Shown here in pieces: positions 21,191 through 27,917 of a stretch of 32,264 nt of DNA. The notes beneath the pieces are model-generated. The model was not told the DNA's origin. It worked only from the letters and a program-made list of their open reading frames with translations, and searched no databases. Each line of letters starts with the position of its first letter. Within the stretch, counting starts at the first letter, position 1. Both the position numbers and the translations under genes were made by a program. This stretch comes from Candidatus Komeilibacteria bacterium (GTDB lineage Bacteria; Patescibacteriota; Patescibacteriia; UBA1558; GWA2-36-10), in assembly GCA_018656065.1 (NCBI GenBank), contig JABHZY010000008.1, positions 1-32,264 on the forward strand, read 5' to 3'.

Positions 21191-21601
21191 CTACTCGTTG
21201 TCTTCCAATTGAATCTCTTCTACATCTACGTCCTCTTTAGCAGTTTCATCGCCTGTAACGGCTTTTTTGCTACTACCGCCTAGCATAATTAGGTCAGAAG
21301 CTACTATTTCAGTCATATAATGCTTAATTTTGTTTTTGTCTTCCCAAGAACGATTTTGTAAGCGTCCTTCTAAAAATACTTTGGAACCTTTTTTGAGATA
21401 AGTATTAATAATCTCTGCTAATTTACCCCAGGCCACTATTCTATGAAAATCAGCCCTAGTCTTCTTTTCCTTAGTAGTAGCATCACGCCAAGTATAATTA
21501 GTAGCTACTCTAAAAAGTGCTAAATTTTGCCCCGAAGGTAAGGTTTTAGCCTCAGGATCACTCGCTAAATTGCCAATTAAGCTTACTTTGTTTAAATCCA
21601 T
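21191..21601 (-). CDS. ssb: Single-stranded DNA-binding protein
   Basis: 136 aa. The OB-fold covers residues 1-108: MDLNKVSLIGNLASDPEAKT, the FRVATNYTW strand, FHRIVAWGKLAEI, and KGSKVFLEGRLQNRSWED. The rest is an acidic tail ending LEDNE. In well-studied SSBs the tail ends in DDIPF or a close variant, which recruits repair proteins; here the acidic part is kept and the hydrophobic tip is missing. It precedes the lamin-tail gene by 70 nt. Confidence 0.94.
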   Translation of the reverse strand: MDLNKVSLIGNLASDPEAKTLPSGQNLALFRVATNYTWRDATTKEKKTRADFHRIVAWGKLAEIINTYLKKGSKVFLEGRLQNRSWEDKNKIKHYMTEIVASDLIMLGGSSKKAVTGDETAKEDVDVEEIQLEDNE

Positions 21602-21619
21602 ATCGCTTTTCTTTCTTCT

Positions 21620-21637
21620 TTCACCTACTTAGGTGAA
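21620..21637. promoter_or_regulatory. 18-bp palindrome upstream of ssb
   Basis: TTCACCTA-CT-TAGGTGAA, perfect 8-bp arms, 18 nt before the ssb ATG. It could be an operator or an mRNA hairpin that affects ssb translation. Confidence 0.45.
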
Positions 21638-21650
21638 ATTACTTATTATA

Positions 21651-21679
21651 TTGACAAAAAAGCCGTTTTATACTAATCT
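21651..21679 (+). promoter_or_regulatory. Promoter of a small RNA candidate
   Basis: Plus strand TTGACA, 17 nt, TAATCT, divergent from ssb. Confidence 0.55.
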
Positions 21680-21685
21680 AGAGTC

Positions 21686-21755
21686 TGAGACTAACCTAGT
21701 TAGCTCTCAAAATCGCTTTTCTTCGCAAAAGCCCCCACTTCGGTGGGGGCTTTTG
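21686..21755 (+). ncRNA. Small RNA candidate upstream of adk, about 70 nt
   Basis: The promoter-to-terminator interval contains a CTAAC/GTTAG hairpin and then a perfect 12-bp terminator stem AAAAGCCCCCAC-TTCG-GTGGGGGCTTTT. No ORF. Alternatively this is an upstream leader of adk that is terminated early. Confidence 0.4.
21727..21754 (+). terminator. Strong TTCG-capped terminator
   Basis: AAAAGCCCCCAC/GTGGGGGCTTTT around TTCG, symmetric and so potentially active on both strands. Confidence 0.8.
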
Positions 21756-21760
21756 TATTG

Positions 21761-21790
21761 AGCCGTCTATCTCAGTACCGACGGCTTTAT
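21761..21790 (+). terminator. Second terminator-like hairpin before adk
   Basis: AGCCGTC/GACGGCT followed by TTATTTG, tandem to the preceding terminator. Confidence 0.5.
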
Positions 21791-21862
21791 TTGTCTCCTC
21801 CATCTTAGAGAAATAAAAAGAGACTGTCAAGAAAAATATTTTAAACTTGCATAAAAATCTAC

Positions 21863-21891
21863 TTGAAACAAAATAATAAGAATGATAAAGT
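21863..21891 (+). promoter_or_regulatory. Putative adk promoter
   Basis: TTGAAA, 17 nt, TAAAGT, 60 nt before the adk ATG. Match to consensus is moderate. Confidence 0.45.
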
Positions 21892-21950
21892 AATTTGAGC
21901 TTCGCTGTTATTTCCATTTGTGATTTTTCTCTAATGTAAAGGACGGATCC

Positions 21951-22610
21951 ATGAATATTGTCATCATCGGCCCGCAAGGTTGCGGCAAAGGAACTCAATC
22001 CTCTCGACTGGTAAAAACCCGCGGTCTAACCCACCTTTCCAGCAGTGACATCCTACGCCACGCTATTCAGAACAACCACAGTCAAGCTGCAGAAATTCGT
22101 CAGGCAATGGATTCCTGTCAACTGATTCCTGACTCCTTGATGTTGGAATTGGTCCAATTCCGCCTATGTGAAGAAGATGTTCAGAATGGCTGGGTCCTAG
22201 ATGGTTTTCCGCGTACCTATCCTCAAGCCGAGGGCCTGATTGACCTACTCCAGAAAATCGGGCAACAAATCGATCTAGTAATCGAAATGCAACTGAGTCG
22301 GGAGCTGTGTATAGCTCGGGCTTGCAAGCGCCTAGTCTGTTCGCAATGCAACTATACCACCAGCACTTGCCAAGCCCAGGTTGGAGATACCTGCCCGCAA
22401 TGTTCTGAATGCCAGCTCAATCACCGCAATGACGATCAGTTAGATGTCGAAGGTCGTCTAAGTGATTACCACAATAAGACCATCATGGCCATCGGTGCTC
22501 TAGGCAATCTCTATCCCCTAGTCACAGTGGATGCTGATGGCACACCCGACCAAGTCTGGACACGTATCCTTGAAGTATTAAACAAACACTCCGGATGTAT
22601 GTCTGGATAA
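21951..22610 (+). CDS. adk: Adenylate kinase with zinc-type lid
   Basis: 219 aa. It interconverts ATP + AMP and 2 ADP. P-loop GPQGCGKGT at residues 7-15, AMP-site region SSSDILRHAI near 30 (usual STGD changed), DGFPRT at 84-89, and a lid with four cysteines C130/C133 and C148/C151 in CSQC ... CPQC, which bind structural zinc in this class. The lid ends HRNDDQLDVEGRLSDYH, matching the family's RxDD...RL...Y. It has a good AAAGGA ribosome site, its own promoter and terminator, and GC-richer codons than flanking ssb and rnhB. adk is commonly found in the ribosomal-protein operon, so this solitary, compositionally odd copy may be acquired. Confidence 0.93.
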   Translation: MNIVIIGPQGCGKGTQSSRLVKTRGLTHLSSSDILRHAIQNNHSQAAEIRQAMDSCQLIPDSLMLELVQFRLCEEDVQNGWVLDGFPRTYPQAEGLIDLLQKIGQQIDLVIEMQLSRELCIARACKRLVCSQCNYTTSTCQAQVGDTCPQCSECQLNHRNDDQLDVEGRLSDYHNKTIMAIGALGNLYPLVTVDADGTPDQVWTRILEVLNKHSGCMSG

Positions 22611-22626
22611 CAGAAAGAGAAAAAAT

Positions 22627-22660
22627 ACGGCTCCGCGCAACATGCAGAGCCGTTCTTATT
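22627..22660 (+). terminator. adk terminator, shared with convergent rnhB
   Basis: ACGGCTC/GAGCCGT followed by TCTTATTT on plus and by ATTTTTT on minus. Confidence 0.8.
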
Positions 22661-23241
22661 TATAAATAATTTTTGAGAAATGTCTGTCTATGGATAGGAC
22701 TCAAACCAAATTCATCTAAATTCTGATAATGCTGCTTAGTTCCATAACCTTTATGTAGACAAAAATCATAATGCGGAAAAGTTTTATCTAAGGCTATCAT
22801 TAATCTATCTCTATATACTTTAGCTATTATAGAAGCAGCGGCAATTTCCTGATGTTGACTTTCGCCTTGTTTAAAAAATTCAATATGCCTTAGCTTATCT
22901 GGCGCTCCACCAACATAGTCAGCTACAATCCTAGCTCGTCCCTTAGCTTGAGCTAGTAGATCTTGGCCCAGTTCATAAAATAATAAAACATTAGCTACTT
23001 GAATACCATATTTGTCTATAAATTTATTATCTAGAGCTCGGACTGACCAAATAGTATTCTTAATAATCGGTAAAAATAAATCCTCACGCCTTTTGGGTGT
23101 GAGTTTTTTTGAATCTTTAGCCTGGGCTAAAATTTTTTTAGTTCTAAATGAAAAATTATTAAGCACAGCCGCAGCTACAATTGGCCCAGCCAATGGCCCT
23201 CTACCTGCTTCGTCTATACCTATAATAAACTTTTTAAGCAT
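22660..23241 (-). CDS. rnhB: Ribonuclease HII
   Basis: 193 aa from the MLKKF start; the track extends 21 codons too far upstream, across its own promoter. Catalytic motifs: IGIDEAGRGPLAGP at residue 7 (first Asp and Glu), the second Asp in DSKKLTPKRRE, the third in VADYVGGAP, and HKGYGTKQH. It removes ribonucleotides and RNA primers from DNA. A TATAAT box ends 6 nt before ATG, so the mRNA is probably leaderless. Divergent from the zinc-ribbon reading frame. Confidence 0.95.
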   Translation of the reverse strand: MLKKFIIGIDEAGRGPLAGPIVAAAVLNNFSFRTKKILAQAKDSKKLTPKRREDLFLPIIKNTIWSVRALDNKFIDKYGIQVANVLLFYELGQDLLAQAKGRARIVADYVGGAPDKLRHIEFFKQGESQHQEIAAASIIAKVYRDRLMIALDKTFPHYDFCLHKGYGTKQHYQNLDEFGLSPIHRQTFLKNYL

Positions 23242-23259
23242 AAAGATATTATATAATCT

Positions 23260-23289
23260 TTGACAGAAAAAAGAAATGCTGGCTATAAT
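23260..23289 (+). promoter_or_regulatory. Promoter of the short zinc-ribbon reading frame
   Basis: Plus strand TTGACA, 18 nt, TATAAT. Confidence 0.7.
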
Positions 23290-23329
23290 AGACAAAGCTG
23301 TCACTCTTTCTCTATCGAGGAGCGAATGG

Positions 23330-23455
23330 ATATGCCCTCATTGCGGTAAACATTGCAACGAAGATTGCGCTGCCTACAACGAAGGCTACGATGGCCTGGA
23401 ACGATGGCGGTGGGAAGTCGCTGAAGACGACGCTCGAACAGACAAGGGAGACTAG
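23330..23455 (+). pseudogene. Short zinc-ribbon-like reading frame without normal start
   Basis: The frame encodes ICPHCGKHCNEDCAAYNEG and continues to a stop at 23455, with a CPHC...CNEDC cluster that looks like a treble-clef or ribbon zinc site and an acidic tail. A GAGGAG ribosome site precedes ATG at 23326, but that ATG is in another frame and stops after seven codons. In the Cys frame the first possible initiator is ATA at 23330. Options: a one-base frameshift (mutation or sequencing error), a rare ATA start, or an RNA gene; the transcript also contains a CTAGGTC/GACCTAG hairpin before its terminator. GC-richer than its surroundings. Confidence 0.45.
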
Positions 23456-23486
23456 GTCCGCATTGACCTAGCGCGTGAACAGAAAA

Positions 23487-23522
23487 AGCGGCGGACCCGA
23501 GGGTTCGCCGCTATCTTTTTTT
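23487..23522 (+). terminator. Terminator after the zinc-ribbon frame, shared with gdh
   Basis: AGCGGCG-(G)-ACCC/GGGT-(T)-CGCCGCT followed by ATCTTTTTTTG; TTTTTCTG follows on the minus strand. Confidence 0.85.
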
Positions 23523-23536
23523 GTTTAATTTATTTT

Positions 23537-24766
23537 TTAACCTCTTACTTTAGAAGCCTGAGCTATTCTATCAAGCGCTACCATAAATGAAGCAGTACGA
23601 AGATCGGTTTCTTTCTCTTCAGCCATCTGCCAAATAGCCTCAAAACTTGGAATCATTCTTTCCTTGAGTTCTTTATCTACTTCTTCTTCTGTCCAGTAGT
23701 TATTAGAAATATTTTGTAACCATTCAAAGTAAGACACAGTCACTCCTCCGGCATTAGCTAATACATCAGGAATAACTATGACTTTGTTTTTATACATTAT
23801 TTCATCAGCTTCGGGAGTAGTTGGTCCATTGGCTAATTCCACAACAAACTTTGCGTTAATGTCTTTAGCATTCTCTTTAGTAATTTGATTCTCCAAAGCG
23901 GCTGGCACCAAGACATCAACTTCAAGTTCAAATAATTTTTCTTTAGTGATTTCTTCAACACCTTTAAATCCTGCCAATGATTTTGTTGCTTCTTTATGAG
24001 CTATCACTTTATCAATATCTAAACCTTTGTCATTATAAATTATTGCCCGAGAATCAGCCAAAGCGACTACCTTATAGCCAGCGTCATGCATCAACTGGGC
24101 CATAATAGATCCGGCATTACCAAATCCTTGGATAGCTACTTTAAGTTTATTTATTTTTAATCCTAATTTTTCAACAGCTTGATTCAATACATAAAATCCA
24201 CCCATAGCCGTAGCAGAACCCCTACCTAGTGACCCGCCATACTCTAATGGCTTACCAGTTACCACACCTAAAGAAGGCTTGCCTTCCAGCTTAGAAAATT
24301 CGTCGGCCATCCAAGCCATAATCTGAGGAGTAGTATAAACATCAGGAGCTGGAATATCTTTAGCAGGGCCGATTACCTCTCTAAAAGCTCTAACCCAAGC
24401 CCGAGATAATTTTTCTAGCTCTGCTTCAGATAAAGATTTAGGATCCACTATTACTCCGCCTTTACCACCACCCATTGGAATACCAACTACAGCAGATTTA
24501 ATGGCCATCCAAAAAGCCAAGGCCTTTACTTCATCAAGGTCAACTTGTGGATGAAAACGAATTCCACCTTTGTATGGTCCGCGAGCGCTATTATATTGCA
24601 CCCTATAAGCTTGAAAGACCTGTAATGACCCATCGTCCATTCGGATTGGCAGTGAAGCCATTACAACTTTTTCTGGGCTAGATAATCTAGTCAAAACATC
24701 TTTGTCTAGGTTTATAAGCTTAGCAGCTTTTTCTAACTGCCTTAAAGCATTGTCGTATGCATTCAT
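23537..24766 (-). CDS. gdhA: Glutamate dehydrogenase (Glu/Leu/Phe/Val family)
   Basis: 409 aa, full length for the hexameric class. It oxidatively deaminates glutamate to 2-oxoglutarate and ammonia, or the reverse. Motifs: ARGPYKGGIRFHP near 58, GGGKGGVIVDP with catalytic Lys near 100, APDVYTTPQIMAWM near 140, the Rossmann loop IQGFGNAGS near 210, AALENQIT and ANGPTTPEAD. A glycine at the end of the NAD-binding strand region and Asp at VALADSRA suggest NAD-linked use, but cofactor choice is uncertain. Last gene of csoR-trxA-trxB-gdh; no Shine-Dalgarno. Confidence 0.94.
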   Translation of the reverse strand: MNAYDNALRQLEKAAKLINLDKDVLTRLSSPEKVVMASLPIRMDDGSLQVFQAYRVQYNSARGPYKGGIRFHPQVDLDEVKALAFWMAIKSAVVGIPMGGGKGGVIVDPKSLSEAELEKLSRAWVRAFREVIGPAKDIPAPDVYTTPQIMAWMADEFSKLEGKPSLGVVTGKPLEYGGSLGRGSATAMGGFYVLNQAVEKLGLKINKLKVAIQGFGNAGSIMAQLMHDAGYKVVALADSRAIIYNDKGLDIDKVIAHKEATKSLAGFKGVEEITKEKLFELEVDVLVPAALENQITKENAKDINAKFVVELANGPTTPEADEIMYKNKVIVIPDVLANAGGVTVSYFEWLQNISNNYWTEEEVDKELKERMIPSFEAIWQMAEEKETDLRTASFMVALDRIAQASKVRG

Positions 24767-24777
24767 ATATTTATTTA

Positions 24778-25728
24778 TTACTTCTTAGGAGTCCAATCTG
24801 GAGCAAGCGGTTTATCTCCTTGTAAGAATTTATAAGCCTGCAAGGCTGCCTTAGACCCCTCTCCAGCTGAAATAACTGCTTGTTTATAGGTAATTTCAGT
24901 AATATCCCCTGCTGCAAAAAGTCCTGGAGTTTTTGTTTCACAATCTCTAGAAATCTTAATTTCTTTACGATCAGTATATTCAACTAAATCACCTAGCCAG
25001 TCTGTTTTAGCCACATGACCAACTTCAATAAATATACCATCGGTAGTAAGCTCATGTTTTTTACCATCTTTAGTTTTATATACATAGGAACTAACCGTAG
25101 TATCTCCTTTTATCTCACTGGTAACTGCATCATAAATAATTTCTATATTTTTAGTAGCCTTAACTTGATCAATTAAAACTTGTTCTCCACGAAATGTATC
25201 CCGACGATGAATTAAATAAACTTGCTTAGCTAATTTACTGGTATATTCAGCAGCATCTAATGCTGAATTACCTCCGCCAACCACTACCACCGTCTTATCT
25301 TTGTAAAGAGGTCCGTCGCAGGTAGCACAATAACTAACTCCTCGGCCAGTAAACTCTTTTTCGCCTGGTACTTCCAAATTTCTAGGTGTTAAACCAAAGG
25401 CTAAAATCACACTCTTAGCCTTGAACTCTGAATTGTCAGTAGTTTTTAAAGTAAAAATTTTATCTTCTTTATTAATAGAGACAATTTCTTTAAAATCTAA
25501 TTTAGTGCCAGTTTTTTCAGCTTGAGTTTTAAACTTTTGAGCCAAATCTAAACCCGCTATAAGCTCAAAACCAGGATAGTTTCCAATATCATCAGTTAGG
25601 GCCATTTGGCCACCAATATCTTTGGAAACAACTAAAGTCTCCATAGCTCGCCGGCTAGTATAAATAGCAGCAGTCAGTCCAGACGGCCCAGCTCCTATTA
25701 TAACTACATCATATATTTTATCTTCCAT
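24778..25728 (-). CDS. trxB: Thioredoxin reductase
   Basis: 316 aa from ATG at 25728; the track's TTG start at 25752 lies inside trxA. The FAD-binding motif is VVIIGAGPSGLTAAIY, the redox-active pair is CATC near residue 137, the NADPH loop is VVVGGGNSALDAAEY, and FAAGDIT closes the FAD site. It passes electrons from NADPH to thioredoxin. Four bases separate it from trxA, so it is operonic and forms a complete thioredoxin system with its neighbour. Confidence 0.96.
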   Translation of the reverse strand: MEDKIYDVVIIGAGPSGLTAAIYTSRRAMETLVVSKDIGGQMALTDDIGNYPGFELIAGLDLAQKFKTQAEKTGTKLDFKEIVSINKEDKIFTLKTTDNSEFKAKSVILAFGLTPRNLEVPGEKEFTGRGVSYCATCDGPLYKDKTVVVVGGGNSALDAAEYTSKLAKQVYLIHRRDTFRGEQVLIDQVKATKNIEIIYDAVTSEIKGDTTVSSYVYKTKDGKKHELTTDGIFIEVGHVAKTDWLGDLVEYTDRKEIKISRDCETKTPGLFAAGDITEITYKQAVISAGEGSKAALQAYKFLQGDKPLAPDWTPKK

Positions 25729-25732
25729 TTTT

Positions 25733-26053
25733 TTAACTTGAATGTTTATCAATCATCTCAAGTAACACATCTTTACTTTGCATACCAACCATTGTTTCTA
25801 CATCCTTACCATCTTTAAAAATTTTTAAAGTTGGAATACTCATTACTTGATATTCACCAGCCTTAGTTTGATTTTCATCAACATTAAGTTTAGTTACTTT
25901 TACACTTTCTTTATCTTTTAGCTCTTCAGCTAACTCATCTATAATTGGACCTTGCATTTTACATGGTCCACACCAAGGTGCCCAAAAATCTACTAAAACT
26001 ACTCCTTTACTAATTTCTTGATCAAAATTTTGATCTGTTAATTCTAATGCCAT
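25733..26053 (-). CDS. trxA: Thioredoxin
   Basis: 106 aa, standard length. The active site is FWAPWCGPCKM near residues 24-34, with the cis-proline motif MSIPTLKIFK near 72 and the TKLNVDENQ strand. It reduces protein disulfides in the cytoplasm and is recharged by the adjacent TrxB. Between csoR and trxB, spacing 38 nt and 4 nt. Confidence 0.97.
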   Translation of the reverse strand: MALELTDQNFDQEISKGVVLVDFWAPWCGPCKMQGPIIDELAEELKDKESVKVTKLNVDENQTKAGEYQVMSIPTLKIFKDGKDVETMVGMQSKDVLLEMIDKHSS

Positions 26054-26091
26054 ATGTTTTTTTGTTAATATTAGCTTATTAATTATTTATA

Positions 26092-26352
26092 TTATGTAAC
26101 GTCAAATAGGACGTCAATTAATTTTAACAACTCTTTCTTCTTAGCTACCCTACTACCATCATAGCAACCACTCACTTTATCGTCTACTAATAATTTAGTG
26201 ACTGAATCAAGTGATGCTCTAGCTGCTTTGACCTGACATATAATGTCTTCTATATTGCGCTTTTCATTATACATCTTTTCTACAGCCCTAACCTGCCCTT
26301 CAATGCGATGAAGTTGGGAAACAATACGCTCTGGTTTACAGGTTTTTTTCAC
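26092..26352 (-). CDS. CsoR/FrmR-family metal or persulfide-sensing repressor
   Basis: 86 aa, all helical, GTG start. Family features: RIVSQLHRIEGQVRAVEKMY, then IICQVKAARASLDSVTKLL and SGC. In copper-sensing CsoR the ligands are Cys, His and Cys (C-x24-H-x3-C form). Here both Cys are kept, but the His position in VDDKVSGC is Lys. Loss of that His is seen in CstR-type sensors that react with persulfides, so thiol or sulfur stress is a reasonable guess, fitting the adjacent trxA-trxB. An extra Cys follows MKKT. It probably represses its own operon through the palindrome at 26371-26389. Confidence 0.88.
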   Translation of the reverse strand: MKKTCKPERIVSQLHRIEGQVRAVEKMYNEKRNIEDIICQVKAARASLDSVTKLLVDDKVSGCYDGSRVAKKKELLKLIDVLFDVT

Positions 26353-26370
26353 TTTTTTAAAATTAATATT

Positions 26371-26415
26371 TATACCCTATGGGGGTATATTAACATCTCT
26401 GTAAATATTTGTCAA
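26371..26415 (-). promoter_or_regulatory. csoR-trxA-trxB-gdh promoter and operator
   Basis: Minus strand TTGACA (26410-26415), 17 nt, TAATAT (26387-26392). A TATACCC-TATGG-GGGTATA palindrome (26371-26389) overlaps the -10 and start. G/C-tract palindromes of this type are typical of CsoR-family operators. Confidence 0.75.
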
Positions 26416-26416
26416 A

Positions 26417-26463
26417 TAAAAACGGTCCCGCCCACTAATGCAATTGCACAGCGAGGCGGGACC
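26417..26463 (-). terminator. Terminator of the phosphorylase gene
   Basis: A 9-bp stem GGTCCCGCC/GGCGGGACC followed by GTTTTTATTTG on the minus strand; the loop carries a TGCAATTGCA palindrome. It directly precedes the csoR promoter. A roughly 77-nt 3' UTR with CTCC/GGAG and CCGGG-rich hairpins lies between the stop and this stem. Confidence 0.85.
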
Positions 26464-26540
26464 TACAGAGAAAGGCTTCCTCCGGGCATGTTCCCGGGCA
26501 CTCTCCCTTAGGAGAATGGTAGGCGAAGCTCCTTGCTCTG

Positions 26541-27374
26541 CTACTCGAAGCTGGGTACGCCCAGCATATCGAAGACGGACTCTTTCCTACCTTCCCGACA
26601 GGGACAATCAGTAGGATGCTCGTTGTCAGCCAACCAGTCCAGTGCCTGAAGGATGCGATTCATCATCTCGGGAACCATAGCCTTCATAGCATCTCCAACT
26701 GCCTGACCATTATGTTTGGCCGGAGCAACGTTGGAGACTCCACACAAGAGTCCGTAGGGTATGGATAGTTCACCAGCCAGAAGAGCTTCCGGAAAAGCAG
26801 TCGGCATACCGACCACATCCACGCCGTCTCTGACGCGTACCTTCATCTCAGCCGGCGTCTCATATCCAGGCCGTTTGATGCTGTTGGCCAGCACAAAACG
26901 ATTATCACTAAGATGATCTCCATTCTCCAGGGCATGCCTGAGATGAGGACAAAACAGATTATTCGTCGGCCTGTAAAAAGCCGACAAATCTGCAAAGCCT
27001 TCTCGTTCGAATGTGTAGTAGTCCTGGACATAATCTATAGCGTCCCCGATGACTACTAGATCACCTTGCCTGAGACCATCCTTCTTGTACGGAGTGCCAA
27101 CGGCTGAAATACCTAAAATACCCCCTACGCGCAGTTTCCAGAGAGCATACATATAGGCTTCCCTATTGAGTCGGCCCGGTGGCAGTGGTTCTCCTGTGTT
27201 GTGATGCCGATCAAGCATGATCAGTTGAAATGCTCGATATTTAAAAACCGAGTAAACAACAGGGCTCCCGAAGGGATTCTCTCTGAGAATGTTACTATGG
27301 CAAGGTAGTCCGCTCTCGGACAACACTTCGCCCATACCAGTACCAGCAATCAAGCCGATTGTCCGAGTTTTCAT
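26541..27374 (-). CDS. Purine nucleoside / methylthioadenosine phosphorylase family protein
   Basis: 277 aa. It starts at ATG 27374 behind AAAGGTGG; the track's GTG lies within that ribosome site. Family features: IGLIAGTGMGEVL at the start, LDRHHNTGEPLPPGRLN around 57-73 (phosphate/ribose site, in MTAP-type enzymes RHGxxHxxxPxxxNYRAN), GILGISAVGT near 90, and GMPTAFPEALLAGELSIPY near 195 with the family's Met-Thr/Pro-E-A-L-A pattern. It cleaves the glycosidic bond of purine nucleosides or 5'-methylthioadenosine with phosphate; the exact substrate cannot be told. Monocistronic, GC-richer than neighbours, with its own promoter and terminator. Confidence 0.85.
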   Translation of the reverse strand: MKTRTIGLIAGTGMGEVLSESGLPCHSNILRENPFGSPVVYSVFKYRAFQLIMLDRHHNTGEPLPPGRLNREAYMYALWKLRVGGILGISAVGTPYKKDGLRQGDLVVIGDAIDYVQDYYTFEREGFADLSAFYRPTNNLFCPHLRHALENGDHLSDNRFVLANSIKRPGYETPAEMKVRVRDGVDVVGMPTAFPEALLAGELSIPYGLLCGVSNVAPAKHNGQAVGDAMKAMVPEMMNRILQALDWLADNEHPTDCPCREGRKESVFDMLGVPSFE

Positions 27375-27437
27375 GGTTTCCACCTTTCAATTCAATGCAG
27401 TGAACAAACTTGTGCTAAAAGCACGCGAGGCCTATTT

Positions 27438-27466
27438 ATCTAATCTTAATTTCATTAAAGTGTCAA
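27438..27466 (-). promoter_or_regulatory. Promoter of the phosphorylase gene
   Basis: Minus strand TTGACA, 17 nt, TTAGAT. Its -35 forms an inverted repeat TGTCAATA/TATTGACA with the divergent -35. A GTGC/GCAC hairpin sits in the leader. Confidence 0.6.
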
Positions 27467-27472
27467 TAAATA

Positions 27473-27501
27473 TTGACAACTTAGCTAAAATAAGACATAT
27501 T
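27473..27501 (+). promoter_or_regulatory. Promoter of the small membrane protein gene
   Basis: Plus strand TTGACA with CATATT 17 nt later. The -10 is imperfect and TATTAT at 20 nt is an alternative. Confidence 0.45.
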
Positions 27502-27550
27502 ATAGCATGTTCCCGTTCACTCATCACCCCCGATTTCATGGAGGAACCTA

Positions 27551-27829
27551 TTGAAAAATAATGATCCGCGTCCCAAGCTATGGAGAACTCTATTACTGTT
27601 TGGCATCATCATTGTACTACTAGTCGGTCTTAGTGAATTAGCTAAGATCAAAAAATCACGCCAACAGTATACGCCTCGTAATGAGGTAAACGTAGAAGAA
27701 CAAACTGAGCCCAAAGAGATCCCTCTACCGGACTGGGTCAAGGCAGTCGCTCTGACTGCCGTTCTGGTACCACTGACCAAGCATGTCTGGCGTCACCGCC
27801 ACGATCATTCTGACTACATACGTCGCTAA
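27551..27829 (+). CDS. Small membrane protein, 92 aa
   Basis: No recognised family. It starts at TTG 5 nt after a strong GGAGGA site. One N-terminal membrane helix (WRTLLLFGIIIVLLVGLSEL, about 11-30) follows a short basic head, then a charged linker and a second weakly hydrophobic stretch (WVKAVALTAVLVPLTKHVW). The end is His/Arg-rich (RHRHDHSDYIRR). Orientation and target are unknown. It is a GC-richer island gene divergent from the phosphorylase and with its own terminator. Confidence 0.7.
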   Translation: MKNNDPRPKLWRTLLLFGIIIVLLVGLSELAKIKKSRQQYTPRNEVNVEEQTEPKEIPLPDWVKAVALTAVLVPLTKHVWRHRHDHSDYIRR

Positions 27830-27844
27830 ACCTCCTAAAACCGG

Positions 27845-27875
27845 AAAACCCCGAGCTCACCGGCCCGGGGTTTTT
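27845..27875 (+). terminator. Bidirectional terminator of the small membrane gene and the CNNM gene
   Basis: AACCCCG/CGGGGTT followed by TTTCTATT on plus; on minus TTTTCCGG follows the same stem. Confidence 0.8.
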
Positions 27876-27917
27876 CTATTAGCTAATATTAGCTAAAATT
27901 ATCTATTCTTAGTAGAA

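Noticed and set aside
21696-21998. 100-aa minus-strand ORF upstream of adk
   Set aside because: It spans two terminator hairpins and overlaps the adk start; no ribosome site or domain.
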